A DNA stretch of 64,000 bases. It comes from Mycobacteriales bacterium. GTDB taxonomy: Bacteria; Actinomycetota; Actinomycetes; Mycobacteriales; SCTD01. Position numbers and translations under genes: made by a program. Positions 45,325-54,629 of this stretch are shown here, piece after piece (within the stretch, counting starts at the first letter, position 1; the number at the start of each line of letters is the position of its first letter). Location: positions 854,830 through 918,829 of the forward strand of contig JAUJOY010000001.1 of the NCBI GenBank assembly GCA_030447385.1, written 5' to 3'. Under the pieces are notes generated by a model. The model did not search any database. It was not told where the DNA came from and saw only the letters and a program-made list of their open reading frames with translations.

Positions 45325-47034
45325 ATGACGACCACCGGGACGCCGCCGGGCGTCGCGGAGGTCCGCGGCCGCAGCCAGGTGGCAGAGCCGCGGCCGGGTA
45401 CCGGTCGGCGCCCGCTGATGTCGCGGCGCGTGACGCTTGCTGTCCTGGGTCTGGCCGCGCTCGCGCTGCTGCTTCGCCTGGCCATGCTGATCAAGCCGTT
45501 GACCCTGGTCGATCGGCTGTTCGTGCCGGACGACGCCTACTACACGCTGGCCATCGCCCGGTCGCTGGCCGAGGGCCTGGGACCCTCGGCGGACGGCGGG
45601 GTCACCTTGACCACCGGCTTCCAGCCGCTGATCGCCTTTTTGATCGCGCCGGTCTTCTGGGTGACCGATGACCTCGGGGTGCCGCTACGGGCGCTCCTCG
45701 TCGTGCTCGCCCTCGCTGATGCGGTGACCGTCGTCCTGCTCGCCCGGCTTGCCGGCCGCCTCGCCGGGCCGGCTGCGGCGCTGGTCGCGGCGGCGCTGTG
45801 GGCGGTCTCGCCCTACGCGCTCTCGATCTCACTGAACGGGCTGGAGTCGGCGCTGGCCCTGACGATGACGCTCGCCCTGGTGGAGGTCTGGTGCCTGGCC
45901 CGGGAGAGGTCGGGTCTGCGGCTGTGGGCGCTCGCCGGGGCACTCGCCGGACTGGCGCTGCTGACGCGTGTGGACACCGCCTTCGTCGTGGTCCTCCTCG
46001 GTGTGCTCGAACTGGCCTCGCGCCGGGTCCGCCCGGTACTCCTGGCCGCTGGCACCGCTCTGCTCGTCGTGCTTCCCTGGTGGGCGTACTCGATCGTGCT
46101 GACCGGGTCGCCGGTCCCCGAGAGCGGCAAGGCCGTCCAGGAGATCGTCTCGGTGCACCGCGGTCTCGGGCTCGGCGTCACCGACAGCCTGGGCCTCGCG
46201 GTCGGTCGGGTGGTGGGCTCACCCGTGCTCGACCTGCCCGACCTGCGGGCCGTGCTGGACGACTCCCCCGCCCGGGCGGTGGCGTCAGCCGCTGGGCTGT
46301 GCGTCGCCCTCGGTGCCGCCGCGCTCTGGGCGGGCACCCGCAGGCGGAACGGCATCCGTCAGCTGCCCCTGCTCGCGCTCGGGTTGCACGCGGTCTCCCT
46401 GGTGCTCTTCTACACCTTCCTGGACGGGGCCCCCTGGTTCTACGACCGGTACCTCGTGCCGGTGGCCGCTGTCTGCGGCCTGGTGATCGCGGTCCTACTC
46501 GGCCAGCTGTGGTCGGCCGCTGCGGCCCGTCGACCAGGCGGTGCGCTGGGCGGTGTGTTCACCGCGGCCGTGCTGGCGGTGCTCGTGGTGCCCGCCGCGC
46601 AGACCGTCCGCCTACTGGATTCCGAGCCGGAGGGCAGCGTGGACGTCGGCTACGACGGCGCGAAGGGCTACGCGGAGGTGGCGCGGGAGGTGCTGGCGAA
46701 GCTACCCCCGGGTGCGGTGCTGGGATCCCTGCAGACCGGCGCGCTCGCCTACTTCGCGCCGAACGCCGCTCCGGGCCGGGTGCAGGTCGTCAACCTCGAC
46801 GGCGTCGTCGACGGCAACGCCGGTGATGCCCTGGCCGACGACCGCCTGGCCGACTACCTGCACCAGCGCGGCGTCACGCACTTCGCCGACTGGCCGCTGA
46901 ACTACTTCGTCCTGCAGTCCCACTCGACGGCGGCCGAGGTGGGCCAGGTACGGCTCGAGCCGATCGGCAAGGCGCGCCTGCAGGGCGGGGAGCGCTTCGA
47001 GATCTCGCGCGTCAGCTACCCCGGCGCCCCCTGA
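45325..47034 (+). CDS. polytopic membrane glycosyltransferase (GT-C / ArnT-like)
   Basis: A 569-residue integral membrane protein with a short cytoplasmic N-terminus and about 11 helices. The first extracytoplasmic loop carries the acidic pair VPDDAYYTLAIARSLAEG, and GVTLTTGFQPLIAFLIAP follows, as in PMT/ArnT-like glycosyltransferases that use polyprenyl-phosphate sugars. A 100-residue soluble C-terminal domain (GAVLGSLQTGALAYFAPNAA) follows the last helix. A ribosome binding site (AGGAGG) precedes the ATG. It probably adds a sugar to a wall or surface glycan on the outer face of the membrane. Confidence 0.82.
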   Translation: MTTTGTPPGVAEVRGRSQVAEPRPGTGRRPLMSRRVTLAVLGLAALALLLRLAMLIKPLTLVDRLFVPDDAYYTLAIARSLAEGLGPSADGGVTLTTGFQPLIAFLIAPVFWVTDDLGVPLRALLVVLALADAVTVVLLARLAGRLAGPAAALVAAALWAVSPYALSISLNGLESALALTMTLALVEVWCLARERSGLRLWALAGALAGLALLTRVDTAFVVVLLGVLELASRRVRPVLLAAGTALLVVLPWWAYSIVLTGSPVPESGKAVQEIVSVHRGLGLGVTDSLGLAVGRVVGSPVLDLPDLRAVLDDSPARAVASAAGLCVALGAAALWAGTRRRNGIRQLPLLALGLHAVSLVLFYTFLDGAPWFYDRYLVPVAAVCGLVIAVLLGQLWSAAAARRPGGALGGVFTAAVLAVLVVPAAQTVRLLDSEPEGSVDVGYDGAKGYAEVAREVLAKLPPGAVLGSLQTGALAYFAPNAAPGRVQVVNLDGVVDGNAGDALADDRLADYLHQRGVTHFADWPLNYFVLQSHSTAAEVGQVRLEPIGKARLQGGERFEISRVSYPGAP

Positions 47035-47086
47035 CGCACCGCCCGGCGTGCCGCGGTCGCCCGGGCTGTGGCCAGGGCTGCTGGCC

Positions 47087-47120
47087 TAGACTCCGGCGCA
47101 TGACGGGGCTCCGCCGGTGA
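47087..47120 (+). promoter_or_regulatory. leaderless promoter plus six-codon leader peptide overlapping the wzm start
   Basis: TAGACT (47087-47092) is followed by 7 nt and an ATG at 47100 that opens a mini-ORF (MTGLRR, stop TGA 47118-47120). Its last bases overlap the wzm GTG at 47117 (GTGA). This layout predicts that ribosomes starting at the 5' end of a leaderless mRNA translate the leader and then re-initiate at wzm. Confidence 0.5.
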
Positions 47121-47932
47121 GCGCACGCGGGGCGCTCGCCGAGATCTCCGCCTCGAAGGAGCTGCTGGCCAACCTCACGCTGCGTGAGCTGCGCGGCAAG
47201 TACAAGCGCACCGCTCTGGGTTGGGGCTGGTCGCTGCTGAACCCGCTCGCCCTGATGGCGACGTACTCCCTGGTGTTCAGCGTGCTGCTCAGAATCGAGC
47301 CGCCGCCGGGCAAGGACGGCCTGACCAGCTACCCGCTGTTCCTGCTGTGCGCCCTGCTGCCCTGGACCTTCGTGTCCAACACGATGACCGGGGCCATGGA
47401 GTCGCTGCTGCAGAACGCCAACCTCATCAAGAAGACGTACTTCCGTCGGGAGATCCTCGTCGTCGCGACCGTGCTGTCCTTTCTGGTCTCGTTCGGGACG
47501 GAGATGGCGGTCCTGGCGCTCGCCTTTCTCATCGTCGGGTCGATGGTCGTCCCCTGGCTTCCGGGGGTGGCGCTGCTGATGGCCCTGCTCACGCTGTTCG
47601 CGAGCGGCCTCGCCCTGCTCCTGGCGGTCGTGAACGTGTACTTCCGCGACGCGCGCTACCTGGTCGGGATCGCCTTGCAGCTGTGGTTCTACGCCAGCCC
47701 CATCCTCTACCCGATCGCCTACGTGAACGAGAACCTCCCCGGCTGGGCGGCGTCGTTGTACGAGGCCAACCCGATGGTGGGCTTCGTGGAGAGCTTTCGG
47801 GACCTGCTCTACGTGCAGCAGGCCCCCCCGCTCGCGACCGTGGGGTACCTCGTCGTCGTCTCGGCCGGCGTCTTCGCCCTGGGAGCCTGGTGCTTCTCCC
47901 GCCTCGAGGGACGCCTGGCGGAGGAGCTGTGA
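47117..47932 (+). CDS. wzm: polysaccharide ABC exporter permease (Wzm-like)
   Basis: A 271-residue permease with six predicted membrane helices of the ABC-2 polysaccharide type. The N-terminal LTLRELRGKYKRTALGWGW and the inner loop MESLLQNANLIKKTYFRREI are characteristic of Wzm/TagG/RfbA exporters; EANPMVGFVESFRDLL near the end is the usual C-terminal motif. It forms the membrane channel of the exporter and is followed by its ATPase with a four-base overlap (GTGA). It probably exports a finished polysaccharide linked to a polyprenyl lipid. Confidence 0.92.
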   Translation: MSARGALAEISASKELLANLTLRELRGKYKRTALGWGWSLLNPLALMATYSLVFSVLLRIEPPPGKDGLTSYPLFLLCALLPWTFVSNTMTGAMESLLQNANLIKKTYFRREILVVATVLSFLVSFGTEMAVLALAFLIVGSMVVPWLPGVALLMALLTLFASGLALLLAVVNVYFRDARYLVGIALQLWFYASPILYPIAYVNENLPGWAASLYEANPMVGFVESFRDLLYVQQAPPLATVGYLVVVSAGVFALGAWCFSRLEGRLAEEL

Positions 47933-49158
47933 GCTCCGCGTCGCCGGCGGTGGTGGTCGACGCCGTCTCGAAGCGGTTCCGCGTCTACCACGAGCGCAAC
48001 CAGAGCCTCAAGGCCGCGGTGATGCGCGGTGGCCGGGCCCGCTACGAGGAGTTCTGGGCGCTGCGGGACGTGAGCCTGGAGGTGCCCGTCGGGACGACCT
48101 TCGGCCTCATCGGGCACAACGGGTCGGGCAAGAGCACCCTGCTCAAGTGCATGGCGCGGATCCTGCGGCCGGACTCCGGTCGCATCACCGTCACCGGCAG
48201 CATGTCGGCTCTGCTGGAGCTGGGGGCCGGGTTCCATCCGGAGCTGTCCGGCCGGGACAACGTCTACCTCAACGGGTCGATCCTCGGGCTGTCCCGCAGG
48301 GAGCTCGACGAGCGCTTCGACGACATCGTCGAGTTCGCCGGGCTCGGGCAGTTCATCGACACACCGGTGAAGAACTACTCCTCCGGGATGTACGTCCGGC
48401 TGGGCTTCTCGATCGCCATTCACGTCGAGCCCGACGTGCTGCTCGTCGACGAGGTGCTGGCTGTCGGGGACGAGGCCTTCCAGCAGCGGTGCACCGAGAA
48501 GTTCGCGGACCTGAAGTACGAGGGGAGGACCGTCGTGCTCGTCAGCCATGCCCTGGACAGCGTCCGGCAGCTGTGCGACCGCGCGGCCTGGCTGGAGCAC
48601 GGCCGGCTCAAGGATGTCGGGCCCCCGGGGGACCTTCTCGACGAGTACGTCGGTGGGCAGCGGGCGGAGCGCTCCACCGTCGAGACGGGCGGGAGCCGCT
48701 GGGGCCTCGGTGGCGCCCGCATCGACAAGGTCGAGCTGCTGCGGCCCGACGGCACGCCCACCACCGTGGCCCGCACCGGTGACAGCGTGCTGGTCCGGCT
48801 GCACTACACCTCGACGGCGCGCATCGAGCAGCCGGTGTTCGCCCTGGAGATCCACCACTCCTCGGGCGTGCAGGTCTCGGCGCCCAACACCTGGGAGGCG
48901 CGCAAGGTCCCCGACGTCCTGCCCCCCGCCGGGGTCGTCGAGCTCCGGGTGGACCGGCTGCTGCTGGTGCCGGGCGTCTACCACCTCAGCGCCTCGGTGG
49001 GCGACCCCTACGGCCGGCAGATCCAGGACTACCGCCACCACGCCCTGCGGTTCAGCGTGATGCACGGCAAGCCTCGGGAGAGCACCGGGCTGGTGTCCCT
49101 CGGCGGCGTGTGGACGCTGCGGGAGCCGGGTGCGCAGGAGGTCCGCGACACGGCCTGA
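47929..49158 (+). CDS. wzt: polysaccharide ABC exporter ATP-binding protein (Wzt-like) with C-terminal glycan-binding domain
   Basis: A 409-residue ATPase. The N-terminal nucleotide-binding domain (to about residue 240) has Walker A GHNGSGKST, signature YSSGMYVRLGF, and Walker B LLVDEVLAVGDEAF, with the switch His in VSHALDS. The extra domain (about 260-395; VRLHYTSTARIEQPVFALEI, DYRHHALRFSV) corresponds to the Wzt carbohydrate-binding region that recognises the terminal modification of the polysaccharide and ties export to chain length. A modification of the glycan end may be the job of a methyltransferase or phosphatase in the same locus. Confidence 0.93.
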   Translation: MSSASPAVVVDAVSKRFRVYHERNQSLKAAVMRGGRARYEEFWALRDVSLEVPVGTTFGLIGHNGSGKSTLLKCMARILRPDSGRITVTGSMSALLELGAGFHPELSGRDNVYLNGSILGLSRRELDERFDDIVEFAGLGQFIDTPVKNYSSGMYVRLGFSIAIHVEPDVLLVDEVLAVGDEAFQQRCTEKFADLKYEGRTVVLVSHALDSVRQLCDRAAWLEHGRLKDVGPPGDLLDEYVGGQRAERSTVETGGSRWGLGGARIDKVELLRPDGTPTTVARTGDSVLVRLHYTSTARIEQPVFALEIHHSSGVQVSAPNTWEARKVPDVLPPAGVVELRVDRLLLVPGVYHLSASVGDPYGRQIQDYRHHALRFSVMHGKPRESTGLVSLGGVWTLREPGAQEVRDTA

Positions 49159-49197
49159 GCGGTTCTGCGCCTGGCCCGTCGCCGGGCTCGCGCGCGC

Positions 49198-51804
49198 TCA
49201 GCGGTGTCGGAGGCGGTCGGCCACGCTGCGCGCGAGGTCCAGTGCCTCGCGGGTACGGGGCCGGGCGCGGCGGGCCAGCGCCAGCGCCAGCGCTGCGCGG
49301 TCTCGTACGGGCGCGCTGCCAGGGCTGCTGGCCATCCAGGCGAAACCGAGCTCGACCTCCACCCGGTAGACCTCGCGCCCCCACTCGGGCGGGCACCGGA
49401 ACGACAGCCGGGGCCGCCGGCGGCGTCCGTGCAGCAGGTTGCCCGAGAGCATCTCGCCGTCGGAGTAGCCGAGCCGGGCATCGCCCTGCGGCCAGCCGAC
49501 GTCCACGACCTGGTCGGGCCGGCCGTGCACGCCGAACCGCAGACGCATCCAGTCGAGCCGGACGAGCCCGGGCCCCGGGGGGAACCCGATCGCCACCGCC
49601 CGCAGCGGTTGGGCATCGACCTGCTGCCGCAGGTAGTACAGCCCGCCGCTGTTGGCGCGCAGCACCGTCTGGCGCCGGGGGAGCAGGCCCACGCCGTAGT
49701 CGACGTAGAGGGTCGCGTACGTGTCCCGGCCGCTGGTGAAGACCTGCGCGGGCAGGTCGCCGGAAGCCACCGCCGAGGCGGCCCGCGCCAGCGAGGGGTT
49801 GTGCAGCGCCGCCAGGCCGAAAGGCCAGTAGAGGCGGCTCATCGGCAGGTCCAAGAGCTGGAGCGGCGAGAGGTACTCCAGGCGGTTCCCAGCCATCCCG
49901 TCGAGCAGCCGATCGCTCGCCTGTGAACCGGAGTTCTCGTCGTGCGACCAGGATCCGAAGACGGTCGCCTCCTGCGTCGTCGGCTCGGTGACAAAGCGCA
50001 GCAAGGTGGTGAGCAGCAGTGGCCGGGCCGCACCCGTCAGGCTCTGGTGCTCCGGGCCGACCACCCCCCGGTAGCGCGCCCACTCGTCCTGGAAGGCCAG
50101 GATCCCGCGTTGCACGGCCTGGCGCTCCGCGTGCTGGCGCGGGTCGGCGCCCTGTGCCGACGTCACCGGCCTGCCGTGCTCGTCGAAGCCGCGCAGGGAT
50201 CCGAGGTCGGGCATGCACAGCTGCTCGAGCACCTCCGGGCTGCGCACGATCCATGGCACGGCCGGCTCGGGCAGACCAAGGTCGCCCAGGAACCCCTCCG
50301 CCGCGACGCCGTCGAGGACGCGGGAGACCGCCGCGTCGTTGGTCAGCAGGTACAGCCCCCGGGTGCGCAACCGGCTGCCCTCGGCCCGCAGCGCGCGCTC
50401 CAGGGCCGCCTGGATGCTGGCCCCCCACCCGATGTCGACCAGCACCACCTCGCCGGCGTCCGCGCCGACCTGTCGTACGAGATGCTCGACCAGCCGCCGC
50501 CGCGCCTCGCCACAGTGGGCGGCGACTGCGGTACGCAGATCCGCGTCGCCGGACACCCGCCGCACGAAACGGGTCCGCAGCGCGGGGTCCTCGAGCCGGT
50601 CGCCGGCAAACGCGGCGAGTTCCGGCAGCTGCTGGATGCTCAGGCCGAGCCCTTCGCACGCCGCGGCAAGGGTCGGCGCCTGCCGGCGGTGCAGGAACAT
50701 CTCGATCTCGTCTGCCGCACCGGTCACGACCGCGGCCTGGGTGCAGACGTAGCGCGAGACCCAGAGCGTGCCGGCTTCGACCCCGACGGGACGGTGCCGC
50801 CGCGCCGACTGAAGCAGCGGCGCCAGGAATGCCCCTTCCCGCATGAGGCAGAAGACCCGGGCGGCCCCCGCCTCGGCGCCCCGATCGTGCACCCACTCGG
50901 CGAAGCCGGTGAACACCGGGCCCAGGACCGCGGCCCCGGTCACCCAGCACGTCCGCTCCCGGGTGCCGCCGGTGGAGCCGTCAGCGCGGCGAAGGGCCTT
51001 GGCGCGCAGCGCGGCAAGCCCGAAGTCGTGGCCCGGCAGGCCCAGGGAAGTCCGCCGCCGGCCGCCGGCCTGCGCCCGGACCATCCCCTCACGTTCGAGG
51101 ATCGCGGGAAGCGGCTCTGGCCGGGAGGGCAGGAGCGTGCCCTGGATGCCCACGTCCCCGGGCCGCGTGATGTCGGCGTCGAGGTCGTCCCCCAGGTGCA
51201 CCACCTGGGAAGCGGGGACACCGAGGTCGTCGAGCACCACCCGGTAGAGCCCTGATCCCTTGTGCCGGCGGCTCTCGGACGAGACGAACACGCCGTCGAG
51301 TCTCAGGCTGAGGAAGGGCTTCCGGTCGAGCAGCCACCGCACCTGCGTGGCCGAGAAGTAGGTGTTGGAGATCAGGACCACGCGCAGGTTGCGGGAGCGC
51401 TGCAGCGCTGTCGCCAGCTCCAGCACGGCCAGGTCGGGGAACGTGATGGACCGTTCGACCTGCAGCTCCAGTTCGGACAGCACGGCAGCGGGGGCACCCC
51501 CGACCACGTGGGGCGGCATCTCGTCGTAGATCTCCACGAGCGACACCTCCGGGGTGGAGCGCTCGCGGACCCCCCTGGCTCTGGCCCGTTCCTCGGCGGC
51601 AGCCCGCAGCAGGGCGAACGCCTCCGCCGACAGCTGCAGGTGGCCGGCCTCCCGCAAGCACCGGCCGACCAGCACGAAGGCGTCGGCCGGCTCGGGCACC
51701 ACACGCCACAGCAGCGTGTCGAAGACGTCCAGGGACAGGACCGTCACCTCCGCACGCTCGGCGAGCGCGCGGGCCCGGGCGACGAAGACGTCCGAGCTGC
51801 TCAC
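49198..51804 (-). CDS. large HAD-superfamily protein, first of a tandem pair
   Basis: An 868-residue cytosolic protein with an N-terminal HAD-like domain: SLDVFDTLLWR (nucleophile Asp), LISNTYFSATQVRWLLD and VHLGDDLDADI, all characteristic of the COG5610 group. A second region contains CLMREGAFLAPLL and VLVDIGWGASIQAALERAL, typical of the two-domain proteins found in polysaccharide loci. About 250 C-terminal residues have LDLPMSRLYWPFGLAALH and an immunoglobulin-like or carbohydrate-binding pattern. The function is unknown; phosphate removal from, or transfer to, a sugar intermediate is plausible. GTG 51804 starts 31 bp after the previous gene's stop, so the two are cotranscribed. Confidence 0.78.
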   Translation of the reverse strand: MSSSDVFVARARALAERAEVTVLSLDVFDTLLWRVVPEPADAFVLVGRCLREAGHLQLSAEAFALLRAAAEERARARGVRERSTPEVSLVEIYDEMPPHVVGGAPAAVLSELELQVERSITFPDLAVLELATALQRSRNLRVVLISNTYFSATQVRWLLDRKPFLSLRLDGVFVSSESRRHKGSGLYRVVLDDLGVPASQVVHLGDDLDADITRPGDVGIQGTLLPSRPEPLPAILEREGMVRAQAGGRRRTSLGLPGHDFGLAALRAKALRRADGSTGGTRERTCWVTGAAVLGPVFTGFAEWVHDRGAEAGAARVFCLMREGAFLAPLLQSARRHRPVGVEAGTLWVSRYVCTQAAVVTGAADEIEMFLHRRQAPTLAAACEGLGLSIQQLPELAAFAGDRLEDPALRTRFVRRVSGDADLRTAVAAHCGEARRRLVEHLVRQVGADAGEVVLVDIGWGASIQAALERALRAEGSRLRTRGLYLLTNDAAVSRVLDGVAAEGFLGDLGLPEPAVPWIVRSPEVLEQLCMPDLGSLRGFDEHGRPVTSAQGADPRQHAERQAVQRGILAFQDEWARYRGVVGPEHQSLTGAARPLLLTTLLRFVTEPTTQEATVFGSWSHDENSGSQASDRLLDGMAGNRLEYLSPLQLLDLPMSRLYWPFGLAALHNPSLARAASAVASGDLPAQVFTSGRDTYATLYVDYGVGLLPRRQTVLRANSGGLYYLRQQVDAQPLRAVAIGFPPGPGLVRLDWMRLRFGVHGRPDQVVDVGWPQGDARLGYSDGEMLSGNLLHGRRRRPRLSFRCPPEWGREVYRVEVELGFAWMASSPGSAPVRDRAALALALARRARPRTREALDLARSVADRLRHR

Positions 51805-51835
51805 CGGGGGGACGGTCTGGCTCGAGGCACCCTGT

Positions 51836-54499
51836 TCAGCCGCGCCGGGTCTTGCGGTAGGCCGAGCGCAGGGTCGCCTCGAGTGGCAGCCCGGTGCGGC
51901 TCTCCAGGCTGCGCACCGCCCGGGCCGGTCCGCGCAGGCGCTGAATGCCCGCCCGGTGGGCGAGCAGGGGACCGGGCGCGGGTGGCGACGTCGGCAGCGC
52001 CGCGTACGCGCACTGCACGTGCACGGTGTAGACGCTTCCGGGCAGGATGCTGGCGAGGTCGATCTCGAGGTTCGGGTCGTTCCCGTCGACGATCAGCACC
52101 TTCGGCCGCAGCCAGGAGCAGCGGGTGAGGCGAAGCCAGCCCAGCGTCTCGGGCGTGTCGAGCACGATGTCGACCGGCTCTGACGAACCCTGCACGGCGC
52201 ACCGGAAGGACACCCAGTCGAAGCGGAGGACCGCAGGTGCGTTGACCGGGTCGAGCCGGACCTTGCGGATGGGGGTGCCGGTCAGGCTCGTGGAGACGTA
52301 GGTAAGTCCGTAACGGTTCCGCCGGGGCTCCAGGGACACCTTGCCGCGCTCGCTGTAGCCCGCTCCGGCATCGACGAACACCTCGAAAGGTCCGGCTTCG
52401 ACGACGCTGCTCACGTCGTCGACGGACAGCCGCCCCATGGCCACTGCCTCAGCGGCGCGGGCCAGGTGCTCGTCCCGCAGCGCCGCCAGAGCGAACGGCC
52501 AGTAGAGCTCGCTCATCGGCACAGCGGCCAGTCCGGCCGGGTCCAGATGACGCACGGCACGGGTGATCGAACCGCCGACGATCGGTTCGGTCCCCTGCGA
52601 GCCGAAGTTCTCGTCGTGCACCCACGTGCCGAACATCCGGGCCTCGGACTCGGTCGGCGCGACGACGCAGCGGGTGAGGATGGCGCGCAGCAGCGGCGCG
52701 GACTCAGCCAGCAGAGGCAGCCGTCCGGGAAGAAGCGAGCGGTACCTGGCCCACTCCCGCTGGAAGGCGAAGTAGCCCTTCTGTGTCGCGTTCCGCTCGA
52801 CGCTCTGGACCAGCTCGGTGTCGGCGCCGGCTGGCGCGAGGACCGGCTCGAGATCGGAGGTGAGGTCGATCTGCGACCCGAAGTCCGGCATGCAGATCTG
52901 CTCGAGGATCTCCGGGCTGCGCATGATGGCCGTGGCCTCAGTGTGCGGATCTCCGTGGACGACGAGGAAGCCGTCGAGGTCGACGCCTGCCATGACCTTG
53001 TCCAGCGCACCGCCGTGGGTGACCAGGTAGAGCCCCAGCGTCTCGACCGGAACTCCTTCCGCGCGCAGCATCTGCTGCAGCATCGACTGGATCGAGCCGG
53101 CCCAGCCGAGGTCGACCAGGACCAGCCGATTGCCCTCCGGAACCAGGGACTGGACGTACCGGAGGATGCGCCCTCGCAGGGCGCGGCTGCTGGCCACGAT
53201 CTCCCCGCGGCGGGCGGGGTCCTCGGTGAGGGCGGTCAGCAGCTCGGATGCCAGCTGCGGGTCGTTCAAGCGCGCGTCGAGCCGGTTGGCGAAGCGGGGG
53301 AGGTCCTCCACGCGGACGCCGAGCGTCGTGGAGAACTCGCGCACGGTGGGCAGCCGGCGGCGGGTCAGCAGTGCGCGCAGCTCTGCCTGCGTAGCCTCGC
53401 GGATGCTCCCCCGCGCGCACAGCTGCCGCGACAGCCAGGCCTTCTCGGCCCGGACCGGCGGGTGGGGCAGGTAGTTGCCTGCGCCTTCGACGAGCTCGGC
53501 GAGGACGGCGCCCTCCCTCATGAGGCAGTGCACCGTGCTCACGCCTTCCTCGTGCGCCCGGCGCTGCACCCACTCGGCAAAGCCGGTCAGGATCGGGCCG
53601 ACGTGAGCAGCGCCGTACCGCCAGAACGGCTGCAGGGTCTCGGGCAGCGCGGTGGCCGCTGTCCGGTGCACGACCTTGGACCGCAGCGCGGTGAGCCCCG
53701 CATCAGTCTGTCCGGGCCCCGGGTAGCCGTGCGCCCTCTCCCGCGCGACCACCTCACCGACGCTGTACGGGCGCCGCTCGAAGTACACGGTGCGGATCCC
53801 GAGGCGTCGAGGTGTGTCCACATCGGCCACCTGGTTGTCACCGAGGTGGACGACCTCGTGACCCTCCACCCCCATCTGGTGAAGGACGATGTCGAACAGC
53901 CCGGTGCCCTTGCCGACACCGTGGGCACTGCTGGCGTAGACGGCGTCGAGCGGCGGGAGCGCTGCCGGGTCGAGCAGGTTCCGCAGCTGCTCGACCGTGA
54001 AGTAGGTGTCCGAGACGACGACAATCCGCTTGCCCACCTCCTTCGCCGCGACGAGCAGGTCGACGACGTCGAGGTCGGGCAGCAGGAGCGTCTTCTCCAC
54101 CTCCACCTCGACGGCCACCGCTTCGTCGATCGCGCTCTGCAGGCCGAGCACATGCGCCGGGATCTGCGCGTAGACCTGCCGCAGGTCGACCTCCTCGCCG
54201 CAGCCGGCTCGCCGCAGCACCTCCCTGGCCTGTGCCTCGGCGCGGGCGCGTACGTGGAAGAAGGTGTTCGGCGTGATGTGCCGGGCCAGCAGCCCGTGCT
54301 CCCGCAGACGCTCGCCGATGATCGGGAATGCGTGCATCGGCTCGTCGACGGTGCGCCACAGCAAGGTGTCGAAGACGTCCACCGACACGACCCGGACCGC
54401 CGGGTCGTCCAGAGCACGCAGCGCCTTCTCGAGGCGAGCGTCGGTGCTCACGCGCCCCGTTCCGCCGGGAATCGGGCCGGAAGCTGCTGGCGCGGACAC
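51836..54499 (-). CDS. large HAD-superfamily protein, second of a tandem pair
   Basis: An 887-residue paralogue of the downstream protein with the same order of elements: SVDVFDTLLWRTVDEPMHAF, VVVSDTYFTVEQLRNLL, VHLGDNQVADV, CLMREGAVLAELVEG, VLVDLGWAGSIQSMLQQML and SELYWPFALAALRD. The nucleophile Asp and second Asp of the HAD motif (DVFDT) are kept. It starts at GTG 54499 with a GGGAGG site. The pair shares domain order but clearly differs in sequence, suggesting an old duplication with divergence, for example for two substrates. Both read away from the divergent methyltransferase gene. Confidence 0.78.
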   Translation of the reverse strand: MSAPAASGPIPGGTGRVSTDARLEKALRALDDPAVRVVSVDVFDTLLWRTVDEPMHAFPIIGERLREHGLLARHITPNTFFHVRARAEAQAREVLRRAGCGEEVDLRQVYAQIPAHVLGLQSAIDEAVAVEVEVEKTLLLPDLDVVDLLVAAKEVGKRIVVVSDTYFTVEQLRNLLDPAALPPLDAVYASSAHGVGKGTGLFDIVLHQMGVEGHEVVHLGDNQVADVDTPRRLGIRTVYFERRPYSVGEVVARERAHGYPGPGQTDAGLTALRSKVVHRTAATALPETLQPFWRYGAAHVGPILTGFAEWVQRRAHEEGVSTVHCLMREGAVLAELVEGAGNYLPHPPVRAEKAWLSRQLCARGSIREATQAELRALLTRRRLPTVREFSTTLGVRVEDLPRFANRLDARLNDPQLASELLTALTEDPARRGEIVASSRALRGRILRYVQSLVPEGNRLVLVDLGWAGSIQSMLQQMLRAEGVPVETLGLYLVTHGGALDKVMAGVDLDGFLVVHGDPHTEATAIMRSPEILEQICMPDFGSQIDLTSDLEPVLAPAGADTELVQSVERNATQKGYFAFQREWARYRSLLPGRLPLLAESAPLLRAILTRCVVAPTESEARMFGTWVHDENFGSQGTEPIVGGSITRAVRHLDPAGLAAVPMSELYWPFALAALRDEHLARAAEAVAMGRLSVDDVSSVVEAGPFEVFVDAGAGYSERGKVSLEPRRNRYGLTYVSTSLTGTPIRKVRLDPVNAPAVLRFDWVSFRCAVQGSSEPVDIVLDTPETLGWLRLTRCSWLRPKVLIVDGNDPNLEIDLASILPGSVYTVHVQCAYAALPTSPPAPGPLLAHRAGIQRLRGPARAVRSLESRTGLPLEATLRSAYRKTRRG

Positions 54500-54629
54500 G
54501 TCCGAACCTCCCAGGAACGACTGAGCGCGGCCTGCTCAGGCCGGAGCTCGCCCGCGGCACGGGTGACGGCACCGTAACATCGGCTTCCGCCCGATCCCGG
54601 GCGCGATGGGCGAGCCGAAGGAGCGCGCG
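54500..54629. promoter_or_regulatory. divergent promoter region with an inverted repeat
   Basis: The 130-bp gap between the HAD gene and the methyltransferase gene holds CGGCCTG-CT-CAGGCCG at 54528-54543, a perfect 7-2-7 inverted repeat, and a TAACAT hexamer at 54575-54580 on the plus strand about 50 bp before the ATG. This could be an operator shared by both divergent transcripts. Confidence 0.4.
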
